Below are positions 26,032 to 35,000 of a stretch of 64,000 nt of DNA, piece after piece. The notes beneath the pieces were generated by a model. It did no database searches. It was not told where the DNA came from and was given only the letters and a program-made list of their open reading frames with translations. Origin of the DNA: an uncultured Robinsoniella sp. (GTDB taxonomy: Bacteria; Bacillota; Clostridia; Lachnospirales; Lachnospiraceae); contig UQCR01000005.1 in NCBI GenBank assembly GCA_900539655.1, forward strand, positions 80,054 to 144,053, written 5' to 3'. Both the position numbers and the translations under genes were made by a program. How positions within the stretch are numbered: position 1 is the first letter of the stretch; every line of letters starts with the position of its first letter.

Positions 26032-26040
26032 TGCTATAAT
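26032..26040 (+). promoter_or_regulatory. Extended -10 promoter of the two-component genes
   Basis: TGCTATAAT at 26032-26040 is an extended -10; a clear -35 at 17 bp is lacking, which is usual for this class. Transcription would start near 26047, about 34 bases before the response regulator ATG. Confidence 0.65.
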
Positions 26041-26080
26041 AAAAAAAGAATAAAATGATTAAAGCAGTAAAGGAGCTATC

Positions 26081-26761
26081 ATGAGAATTTTAATTGTAGA
26101 AGATGATGTGAAATTATGTGAATCACTAAAGATTCAGCTTGAGCGGGAGAATATCAGCGTTGATCTCTGCCATAACGGTGAAGACGGGTTACATCTTATT
26201 CGTGATAAGGCCCATGATATTATCCTTCTGGACCGCATGATGCCGCTGATGGACGGTTTGGAGGTATTGCGTTTAATGCGCAGTGAACACATATCCACGC
26301 CGGTAATCCTGGTAACAGCCCTTGGTGAATTGGATGATAAAATTGAAGGATTAGATTGCGGAGCTGATGATTATATTGTAAAACCATTCGCCTTTGGTGA
26401 ACTTATGGCGAGAATCCGCTGCATTGTACGGCGTCCTCAAAAATGGGAAAGCAGTGATTTGCTTAATTATGGAGATATCTCATACGATGCCGCATTGAAA
26501 AAATTAGTAAAGACCGGATCTTCCTGTTCCCTCTCCAAACGAGAAGGGGATCTGCTGGAATTATTTCTCCGCAATCCCGGACAGACCCTCCCAAGGCTTA
26601 CCATATTGATTAAGGTCTGGGGACCGGATGCAGATGTAGAGGAGGGAAACCTTGATAACTACATACATTTTTTAAGAAGGCGACTAAAGGGAGTTGGAAG
26701 CAGCCTGAAGCTGAAAACAGTCCGTGGCGTAGGTTATTGCCTGGAGGAAACACATGTTTAA
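26081..26761 (+). CDS. OmpR/PhoB family response regulator
   Basis: 226 residues. The receiver domain has D8/D9, phospho-acceptor D51 (LLDRMMPLMDG) and K101 (VKPFAF); from about 130 there is a winged-helix DNA-binding domain ending in LKTVRGVGYCLE. It overlaps the kinase gene by 8 bases. The pair is divergent from the solute-binding/permease/adaptor operon, so that operon is its most likely target (inference). The ATG follows AAAGGAGCTATC. Confidence 0.93.
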   Translation: MRILIVEDDVKLCESLKIQLERENISVDLCHNGEDGLHLIRDKAHDIILLDRMMPLMDGLEVLRLMRSEHISTPVILVTALGELDDKIEGLDCGADDYIVKPFAFGELMARIRCIVRRPQKWESSDLLNYGDISYDAALKKLVKTGSSCSLSKREGDLLELFLRNPGQTLPRLTILIKVWGPDADVEEGNLDNYIHFLRRRLKGVGSSLKLKTVRGVGYCLEETHV

Positions 26762-28046
26762 AAAATTACACCTGCAGCTGACATTTTTCTGCACTCTGAT
26801 AACAGGTTTAATTCTGGTAACGATGACCACACTTTGTCTCTATATAGTAGAAAGCGGAATGAATGATCGGAGTTATACTTCTTTTCAGGATAATCTGAAT
26901 ACCATGCTGGCTCATTTTGAAAGCCAGTCTACTATCTCCCATCAATGGATCCTTCAGATGGAAGCAAATTATCATATTAAACTAAATATTCTGGATAATG
27001 ACACTCCCCTCTTTTCTCAGCAGCTGAATAACGATGAGGAGATATCCGTTATCTTTGACGAGGCAGCAGAAAAAGCCAGGTCTGACTATGATTTCAATGA
27101 TGCCGGAATCAGCCCTGCAAATATTCTCTCACGCCATGTAGAATTTAAGATGAAAGGCAGTAACGGGCAGAAATACTATGCTTCTGTAGCTCTGATTCCA
27201 AAAGATAATGGTTATTTGAATATTACCGTCTTATATCCACTGGATAACCTGGAACATGATATTATGGTTCAACGGGCGCTCTTTGGCCTGCTGGACTTGG
27301 TTGCCATCGTACTCCTTACCATTTTCTCCTGGCATTTTACCAAACGGATGATCCAGCCGATTAAGGAGAGCCGGGAACGCCAGGTACAGTTTATTGCCGC
27401 TGCTTCCCATGAACTCCGTTCCCCATTGACCGTAATCTTAACCAGTTTATCTGCCATGAAGGTTGCAGATAAAAAACAGTCAGAACAATTTGCAGATTCC
27501 ATTCAGTCGGAAGGACAACGAATGTCCCGCCTGATTGATGATATGCTGACACTGGCAAATGCTGATAACAGAACCTGGAGCATCCATCCCTCTGATATTG
27601 AACTGGATACGCTGCTCTTGCAGACCTATGAAAAATACGAATGTATTGCCAGAGACAAAGGTCTGACTCTGGATGTGGATCTTCCTGAAGATATCCCACC
27701 CACATATCCATGCGACGGGGAACGGGTTGCCCAGGTACTATCCATACTTATTGACAATGCCATGAGTTATACTCCTAAGGGCGGAAAGATCAAGCTTGGA
27801 CTTAAGACCGAGTCCTCCCGCATTCAGCTCTATGTTGCCGATAATGGACCAGGTGTTCCGGATGAATCCAAAAAGTCTATATTCGACCGGTTCTACCGGG
27901 TTGATAAAGCCCATAAAGATAAAGCCCATTTTGGATTGGGACTTTGTATCGCAAAGGAAATTGTAAAATTACACAGAGGGAAAATAGCGGTAGAAGATAC
28001 ACCAGGAGGCGGAGCAACCTTTATTGTAACTCTGCCACAGACTTAA
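26754..28046 (+). CDS. Membrane sensor histidine kinase
   Basis: 430 residues. Membrane helices at about 10-32 and 175-196 enclose an extracellular sensor region of about 140 residues with no family I recognise. HisKA has phospho-accepting His219 (AAASHELRSPLTV), and HATPase motifs are DNAMSYTP (N box), DNGPGVP, FDRFYR and GLGLCIAKEI. It is complete. The SD CTGGAGG lies inside the end of the response regulator gene, so the pair is translationally coupled. It probably senses an envelope or nutrient signal connected with the divergent transporter operon. Confidence 0.93.
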   Translation: MFKKLHLQLTFFCTLITGLILVTMTTLCLYIVESGMNDRSYTSFQDNLNTMLAHFESQSTISHQWILQMEANYHIKLNILDNDTPLFSQQLNNDEEISVIFDEAAEKARSDYDFNDAGISPANILSRHVEFKMKGSNGQKYYASVALIPKDNGYLNITVLYPLDNLEHDIMVQRALFGLLDLVAIVLLTIFSWHFTKRMIQPIKESRERQVQFIAAASHELRSPLTVILTSLSAMKVADKKQSEQFADSIQSEGQRMSRLIDDMLTLANADNRTWSIHPSDIELDTLLLQTYEKYECIARDKGLTLDVDLPEDIPPTYPCDGERVAQVLSILIDNAMSYTPKGGKIKLGLKTESSRIQLYVADNGPGVPDESKKSIFDRFYRVDKAHKDKAHFGLGLCIAKEIVKLHRGKIAVEDTPGGGATFIVTLPQT

Positions 28047-28076
28047 TGAGATTTTGTACAATAACAGCTGAAAGAC

Positions 28077-28117
28077 AAAAGAAGAAGATAAGGATCGCAC
28101 CCTTAGCTTCTTCTTTT
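28077..28117. terminator. Bidirectional terminator between kinase gene and glnA
   Basis: AAAAGAAGAAG.TAAGG pairs with CCTTA.CTTCTTCTTTT around a short loop. The A- and T-rich ends serve both convergent genes. Confidence 0.85.
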
Positions 28118-28121
28118 CATT

Positions 28122-29552
28122 TTATAAGTCAAAGTATCTCTGGAATTCAGCCGGATGGGGAATTTGACTGATGTCTTTGCTCTCAGCCCTTTTTCGTTGT
28201 ATCCAGATCTCAATCAAACGCTCCGGAAATACTCCTGATTTGGTCAGGTATTCATGATCCTTTTCCAGTGCTTCCAGTGCTTCATCCAGGTTCTTAGGCA
28301 ATGACTGAATTTTGGCCTGCTGTTCCCGATCCAGATCGTAGAGATTAAAATCATAAGGCCCCCAGCCATTTTCTGTTGGATCTATCCGATTCTGTACACC
28401 ATCCAATCCTGCCATCAATATAGCAGCATATGCATAATACGGATTCGCTGTGGCATCCGGGCAGCGAAGTTCAAAACGCTTTGTCTCCGGTGACTTTGCA
28501 TATGCCGGAATCCGAACCACTGCACTTCTGTTAGAAGTGGCATAACCAATCGTAACGGGCGCTTCATATCCGGGTACCAGGCGTTTAAAGGAGTTGGTAG
28601 ATGGATTTGTCCAGGCACAAAGTGATGCTGCATGTTTTAACAAACCGCCTATAAAATAATGTGCCGTTTTGCTGAGACCGGAATAGCCTTCTTCATCATA
28701 GAATACAGGTACGCCATCTTTTTGCAGAAGCATATGTACATGCATTCCATTCCCGGCTTCCTGGTATACGGGTTTCGGCATAAAAGTTACGGTCTTTCCT
28801 TCTGCAACTGCTGCATTCTTAACCACATATTTTGTAATCATGGTTTTATCAGCCATATCCACCATCTCTCCCAGTTCCACTTCTATTTCCATCTGACCGG
28901 AACCGCCAACCTCATGATGGTGGTACTTCACTTTAACTCCCCAGTCTTGCAGAATCATGCACATTTTACTTCGCAGGTTATAATTAATATCACTTGGAGC
29001 CGCAATATGGTAACCGCCCTTTTTCGGCACCTGATAACCATTGTTAAATCCATCATCAATTCCAGTGTTCCACTGTGCCTGTCTGGTATCCACTGCATAA
29101 AAAGATTCTTCCGGCGCTACTGCAAACCTCACATCATCAAAAATATGGAATTCAAATTCGGGACCAATGATCATCTTATCCGCTATTCCTGTCTGCTTCA
29201 TATACTCAACAGCGCGAAGGCTGACATTGCGGGGGTATTGATCAAACGGAGTATTTTCCTCTTTGCCGATAATACATACATCACCTGTCATTGATAATGT
29301 AGGAATCGTAACAAAAGGATCTACGACCGCAGTTGCGGGATCAGGAATAAAAACCATATCACTTTTTTCAATGGGCGCATATCCATAATTAGACCCGTCA
29401 AATCCAATACCGTATTGAAATATATTTTCGTCAAATCTTTCAGCCGGAATCGTAATATGACGCCATCTGCCATCCAGATCTGTCATTTTAAAATCAATCA
29501 TCCTGATCCCATTATCTGCACATAACTGCTTTACCTTTTCACTTTTACCCAT
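28122..29552 (-). CDS. glnA: Glutamine synthetase, type I
   Basis: 476 residues from the ATG at 29552: GGAGGAAAGT precedes it, whereas the longer frame to 29564 would place that SD inside the coding region. Typical GS-I motifs are present: the beta-grasp N-domain, FDGSNYGYAPIEKSD, the Mg2+/ATP segment GPEFEFHIFDD, HHHEVGGSGQMEIEVE, KPVYQEAGNGMHVHM and NRSAVVRIP. It condenses glutamate and ammonia. It stands alone with no GlnR or glutamate synthase gene beside it. I do not see the adenylylation-type C-terminus of proteobacterial enzymes. Confidence 0.95.
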   Translation of the reverse strand: MGKSEKVKQLCADNGIRMIDFKMTDLDGRWRHITIPAERFDENIFQYGIGFDGSNYGYAPIEKSDMVFIPDPATAVVDPFVTIPTLSMTGDVCIIGKEENTPFDQYPRNVSLRAVEYMKQTGIADKMIIGPEFEFHIFDDVRFAVAPEESFYAVDTRQAQWNTGIDDGFNNGYQVPKKGGYHIAAPSDINYNLRSKMCMILQDWGVKVKYHHHEVGGSGQMEIEVELGEMVDMADKTMITKYVVKNAAVAEGKTVTFMPKPVYQEAGNGMHVHMLLQKDGVPVFYDEEGYSGLSKTAHYFIGGLLKHAASLCAWTNPSTNSFKRLVPGYEAPVTIGYATSNRSAVVRIPAYAKSPETKRFELRCPDATANPYYAYAAILMAGLDGVQNRIDPTENGWGPYDFNLYDLDREQQAKIQSLPKNLDEALEALEKDHEYLTKSGVFPERLIEIWIQRKRAESKDISQIPHPAEFQRYFDL

Positions 29553-29673
29553 ACTTTCCTCCAATTTACTTTATAGTAACCCCATAACAAAACCTAAAGT
29601 AATGCTAATCTGTAACATAATTTTAGCATAGGATTTCTGATAATTCCATAGGGAAATACACTTCTTCACACCT

Positions 29674-30081
29674 TTATTGCCCTGCATCACCACAGTCCCG
29701 GCACAGGCTGAACATATATTTAATTACCCTTCTGTATAAGATGTCGGTAAGATCATCCCTGTTCTTTATACTTTGCTCTACTTCCTCATAATTTCGTTCC
29801 ACTAGTATTTCATTCATCGTTATCCCCAGAAGTATGCTCAGAGCTAACAGATTATCCACATTGGGCAGTGCCAATCCACAAAACCATCGGTATATGGTCT
29901 GCGGACAGGCAAATCCCATATATTCCTGTAATTCCTTTACCGTTATATTTTTTCCTTCGCATAAACATTTGATATTCTCCCCTGTCTTCGGCATGTCTAT
30001 AACTGGATATATTACCACTTTATCCCCTTTCTTTATTATATGCTGAGACATAGCCTTATTGTATGCTGCAAACTTATTCAT
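29674..30081 (-). CDS. Small XRE-type helix-turn-helix regulator
   Basis: 135 residues from the ATG at 30081 (30105 and 30051 are alternative starts; none has a strong SD). The core VIDMPKTGENIKCLCEGKNITVKELQEYMGF..PQTIYRWFCG..LPNVDNLLALS is an HTH of the kind common in Lachnospiraceae. A short helical tail with three Cys (CRDCGDAGQ) follows. It overlaps the end of the unknown 530-residue gene by 8 bases, so the two are coupled and may act together. Confidence 0.75.
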   Translation of the reverse strand: MNKFAAYNKAMSQHIIKKGDKVVIYPVIDMPKTGENIKCLCEGKNITVKELQEYMGFACPQTIYRWFCGLALPNVDNLLALSILLGITMNEILVERNYEEVEQSIKNRDDLTDILYRRVIKYMFSLCRDCGDAGQ

Positions 30082-31666
30082 AATAATGATCCAGCAGTTC
30101 CTCATTGGATATCAAAGCATAATAAATCTGATAACTCTCATCATTATCCGCTTTCACTCTGAAAAACGGATAGTATTTCATCATATACTGATCATCCAGT
30201 ATATGGTTGAATATCTGGTTCCAGGATCTTTTACTTAACAAGAACTGGTCATTATTGGATATCAGCATCCTGCACCGCTCCCTTACATTCAAGGGCAAAA
30301 ACCTTTTGTCATATTCTTCCTCGCTGACCTTTTTCATAAATTGAATCAGCTTTGTTATGCACTTCTCCAACTGGGGTTCCACGGTATCTCCTTCTTCATA
30401 CTGCATAAGATCATCAAGGTCCGCAATATTGTATACCTCTTTTTCCTTCTCCTCGTCTTCCAGCATTTTTCCCATCTTAAGCATAATCTCATCATTATCG
30501 TAAAACAAACTCTGAAAACTTTCATGTTCTTCTTCATTTTCCTTTCGAAACTGATCTACAATCTTCTGCACATCACATTCATCTTTAAAGTTCTTTTCCA
30601 AAACGTCCATCATATCGTCGTAAGAGAGATATGCGCTGACGTTTTCATTGACCGCACCGGACATTAGGGCAAACACTTTTGACATCTGGTCTTTAATGGT
30701 CTCAATTTCTTCGCTGTCAGGCCTGTCCTGTATATGTTCCGTATAGTCATAGGTATTTTTATCCTTCATATATAACTTTGACTTTACAACACGTCGGATT
30801 ATGCTTTCAGCCGTAAGTACTTTTTTCCATTTATGTTTTTCTTTAACCAGCGTACAGAACATCTCCAGATCGAATCCCAATGCAAAATATATTTTCATTT
30901 CATGGATAAACCCCACCTGATCCGGAGTAAACCCGCCAAAAGCCTTCTGAAAATATGCTTTAATTGTATCCCCGTCAAAATATTCCCGAATAAAGTCTCC
31001 CATCTTTTCATCTTTCTTCTCCATGGTAAGGGAAAGGAATGCTTCCAGCCGCTCCCCATCATCCAGATTCATTTTCAGAACCCGTTTATAAAGCTGAATC
31101 ATACAGGCTCTGTCTGTTAATTCAATCGGTATCTCCAGATACTGATTCGCCCAGCGGATGGCACGCTTACACTGGCCCAGTGATATATCTCCGTATACAA
31201 CAGCCGCCCCAGGAAGCCTCGCTTCTACCAGACAGCCCACCGCCAATAAATAGAGGTGATACGGCTCCCCCTGTGTTTTGCCACCCCAAAGTTTTTTAAT
31301 ATCCGGAATTCGATTGTCATCCTCCTCAATGCATCCCTTTGCGGATAAGATTGACCAGAACACATCCTGATCCATCTGATCCCGGAAACCTTCCCCATAA
31401 TACTTCAGCGTCTTGGGAAAATGAAAGGACTCGCCCCGCTTTTTACTTACCAGGTCACCACTGGTAAACCATCCTGAATGTCCATATTGATTAGTGATCT
31501 CTCTGGTTTTCACATAAAACGAAAATACCTGACCGTATTTCTTGGCAGTTACACGGTTTAAAAACGGATAATTCCGAATCAGAACCAAACTTTCTTTATA
31601 TACTTTTTCCCATTCCTCTTTTGCAATCTTTTCCGGAACTACGTCCAGTGAAATATGAATCCCCAT
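30074..31666 (-). CDS. Unknown cytoplasmic protein, 530 residues
   Basis: I do not recognise a family. No signal peptide or membrane helix is visible; it starts MGIHISLDVVPEKIAKEEWEK and is mostly helical and acidic, with a Glu/Asp-rich central part (DEEKEKEVYNIADLDDLMQYEEGD near 425-450). A WGGKTQGEPYHLYLLAVGCLVEARLP segment (in two parts, near 128-155) is the most distinctive. The RBS GAGGAGGTAAACG precedes the ATG. It is first in a two-gene unit with the small HTH regulator. A house-keeping enzyme seems unlikely; a sensor or toxin-like role is possible but unsupported. Confidence 0.6.
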   Translation of the reverse strand: MGIHISLDVVPEKIAKEEWEKVYKESLVLIRNYPFLNRVTAKKYGQVFSFYVKTREITNQYGHSGWFTSGDLVSKKRGESFHFPKTLKYYGEGFRDQMDQDVFWSILSAKGCIEEDDNRIPDIKKLWGGKTQGEPYHLYLLAVGCLVEARLPGAAVVYGDISLGQCKRAIRWANQYLEIPIELTDRACMIQLYKRVLKMNLDDGERLEAFLSLTMEKKDEKMGDFIREYFDGDTIKAYFQKAFGGFTPDQVGFIHEMKIYFALGFDLEMFCTLVKEKHKWKKVLTAESIIRRVVKSKLYMKDKNTYDYTEHIQDRPDSEEIETIKDQMSKVFALMSGAVNENVSAYLSYDDMMDVLEKNFKDECDVQKIVDQFRKENEEEHESFQSLFYDNDEIMLKMGKMLEDEEKEKEVYNIADLDDLMQYEEGDTVEPQLEKCITKLIQFMKKVSEEEYDKRFLPLNVRERCRMLISNNDQFLLSKRSWNQIFNHILDDQYMMKYYPFFRVKADNDESYQIYYALISNEELLDHYYE

Positions 31667-31707
31667 CGTTTACCTCCTCATATATGCGTATAATAGTTTT
31701 CTATTTC

Positions 31708-31736
31708 ATCATAGACGATTAGATTGGGGAAGTCAT
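31708..31736 (-). promoter_or_regulatory. Possible promoter of the unknown/HTH pair
   Basis: Minus-strand ATGACT (31731-31736), a 17-bp spacer and TATGAT (31708-31713), about 40 bases before the RBS. Apart from this and the terminator at 31913-31963, the 341-base gap between the two genes holds nothing I can identify. Confidence 0.45.
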
Positions 31737-31912
31737 TGAATTACAAATTCAAAAAAATAGGGGAAAGTGCAGATTTTCATTTAATATGTGATTTAATTAT
31801 TTATTTTATATTATATTCTTTATCTTGAGTGATTTATTCTTTTAGGATACTATAAAAATTGGATTATTGCAAATAGAAATGGTAGAGAATCTGAAAAAGA
31901 AAATCATAATAA

Positions 31913-31963
31913 AAGGAGGCAAACGCTCTCCGGTTATTCTTAACCAGAGAGCGCTGCCTCCTT
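31913..31963 (-). terminator. Strong terminator of the GH101 gene
   Basis: AAGGAGGCA, CGCTCTC and GGTTA pair in order with TAACC, GAGAGCG and TGCCTCCTT, giving a long stem followed on the minus strand by TTTTATTAT. It lies 45 bases after the GH101 stop. Confidence 0.93.
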
Positions 31964-32007
31964 GCCTTAAATTCTAATTATTCCAAAGCTTTCCCTTCAT
32001 TCCTATA

Positions 32008-35000
32008 TTACTTTACAATCTTAATCTTGACATGATCTTTTTTATTATTATAAGTTTTGACTGTAATCGTAACGGTACCTTTTTTCAGTGCCTTTACTTT
32101 TCCGCTGGCACTTACGGTTGCAATTTTAGGTTTGTTGGAAGAATAGGTTACTTTACCTGCACTTCCTTTTGAAAGCTTCGTCTTCAGTTGCATGGTCTTG
32201 TTTACTTTTAATCTATCAGATTTCGCTGTTAGTGTAACACTTTTAGGCTTTTTCCTTACGGTAATTGTACAGTATGCGCTTTTTTTGTTTGCTGTTTTTA
32301 CTGTAATTTTAGCCGTACCAGGTTTCTTAGCCGTAATTCTGCCTTTTTTGTCTACTGTTACAATCTTTTTATCGCTGCTGCTCCATTTAAGGGTTCCTGC
32401 GCTGACACCGGATGGTTTCAGCTTCACAGTTAACTTAAATTTCTCTTTTTCTCCAAGCGTCTTTTTCTTCACATTTAATTTGACTGAAGTAATGGTCTTT
32501 TTCACTAAACCTTTTACTGCCTGATTCAGTTTGTTATAAAGTGCGTCTACTGTTTTCTGGTCTGCATTCGCATTTGCCATTACCGCATCAATCTGTGAGA
32601 ACAGATCTTTTACTGCTTTTACTGTTTTGTCTGTGTACTTACTGAATGAAATTGCCTTCGCACTTTGATAAGCACTGTTTAAATTCGTCTTATCTGCACG
32701 TTTTACCAGCTGGCTTTCTGCAGCTTTTACCTGTACCAGTAAGTCTGAACCTTCTTTTTCAGATACATTTGAGGTATCTGCCAATACCGTTTCAATTCTA
32801 GCCAGTACCTGCTTCATAGCGGCAAAACTGTTAGAAGTATAAGCAGCATCTTTTCCGTTATAAGTATTGTAGATGGTTCTCAGACTATCGATTACATTCT
32901 TTTGTACTACTTTCACAAGTGAATTCTGTGCAGCTGTCATTCTGCCAACGGCTGCGTCCAGTTTTGCCTGTGTCAGGTCTGTACTGTTGGCAATTAAGTT
33001 CTCTACTTCCTTGATTGCATTTTGTAAAGTTGTAAAGGAGTCTTTTGTGTAATTACCCTGTACCACTTTCTTAGCTTCTGTCAATGCTTTCTGGGCTTCT
33101 ACGATTTTAACAAGTCCGTTGATTGCATCTTCAAGCTTCTCATAGATTTCATCTACTGACTTTTGATCTATATCCACATCCTCCAGAACCGCATCAATCT
33201 GTGGGAATAAATCTTTTAAGTTTTTTATAGATATATCGGTATACTGGTTAAGTGGCAAATCCTTAGCGCTCTCATATGCTTCTCTTAATTTTGTCTTTTC
33301 TGCCCGCTTTACTAACTGGTTTTCTGCCTGCTTTGCCTGCTTAAGTAATTCATTACCTTCAGCTTCAGATACATTCGATAAATCTGCCATTGCAGCTTCT
33401 ATACTTGTCAATACCTGTTTCATTGCAGAAAAACTATTAGAAGTATATACACTGTCTTGCCCATTATATGTATCATATATGGTTTTCAATTTCTCAATAA
33501 CAGGATTTTGTACTTTTTTTACCAGCGCTTTCTGAGCAGAAGCCAACCTTTCAACAGAAGCATTCAACTGTAGCTGGGTTAATTCTAAGCTGTTCTTAAT
33601 TAAGTTTTCAACTTCTGTAATTGCATTTTGTAAAGCTGTAAAAGAGTCTGTTGTAAAATCGTCCTGCACGATCTTTTTCGCTTCTTCCAAGGCTTCCAGT
33701 GCTTCAACAGTTCTTACAAGTCCATCCATTGCATTTTTTAAATTCTTTTCTGCTTCTATGACTGCTTCCTGATTATTACGGTCTACATTCCTGGCATTTT
33801 CTAACGCGGAAGCCAGCCTTGCATAGCTGTTTGCCGAATACTCACCCTGCTTAACGGCTTCCGCCTGCTTAATCAGATCCTCCAGGACACCATGAGCTTT
33901 CAGCCCTGAAACTGCTTTATCTAAAGCATCATAAGCTTCTTTCAGCGCTGCAGCCGTTGACTCCTGGCTGCCTAATGCTTCTTGGGCTGCATCCAGTGCT
34001 TCTTTGAATACTTTCCAGGACTGTGCAGTATAATCTCCTTCCTTTAAATCCTTATTTGCATCATACAATTGCTGTAACTTGTTTTTCATTTCTTCATAAT
34101 TGTATTTGACGCCTACATTATCTAATATCAACGCATATGCAGATGTCGGATTGGAATCTGTTGGTTTTAAAATTGCCTTTTCATAGAAGTAAATCTGATA
34201 ATCCTCAGCAGCTCCCGTAGTGAACGTACCTTTAAATGTTGATTTTGTTTTCTTATCTCCGGTAGTTGGGGTATGGCTCAATTTCACCTCAGTGGCATTA
34301 TCATGGTCTTTGAATCCCAGTTTTCCTTCTGCTCCCTGGCTTACCGGTTTTACATAGACTACATAATCACAGCCATCCTCTAATGTATAATCAAAGGTTA
34401 AATCATAAGAAGTGTTCGGCTGGAGTTTTAAGCCGCTTTCATTTGTAACTACATATCTGCCCACTTCATTTTCGTTGAGTTTCAAGGAATTTTCTCCATC
34501 TAAAACCCAGGTCATTACAGGTCCTACTTTATCTTCGCCCGGCTTTACAATTTCATTATTATCATTTTCATTGCTTCGGTCAGATGCGATATGGATTTTT
34601 CTGGATCCACCGCCATATTCTAACGGTCCCCATCCTTCATAGGTATTTTCAAAGTCTTCATAGAGCACATAATCTGAATTGTTTACATCATCTTCTGTTG
34701 TTGTATGCTGCCATACTTTTACGTCATCAAAGTTAACTACTCCATCGCCTTTTTCTGCGGTCAGCTTAATCTGTGCTGTGGTTACTCCTTCCGGAACGGT
34801 AAACTCAACATCCATTCTCTGCCATCTGGTTCCCACATATTTAAAGGAAGAGCGGTGCACTCCGTCTTTACCGGTAACAAAGTTGGTATAAGTCTGATCT
34901 CCAATTGTCACTTCAATAGAAGCTTTACGTCCGTTCTGAGTTTCTGTCCAGACACCTACTGTGTAGTCCTGTCCAGGCTTCAGACCTGTCATTTCCTGGG

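Noticed and set aside
28659..29294. 211-codon open frame on the plus strand
   Set aside because: It is antisense to the strongly conserved glnA and has no domain or ribosome binding site.
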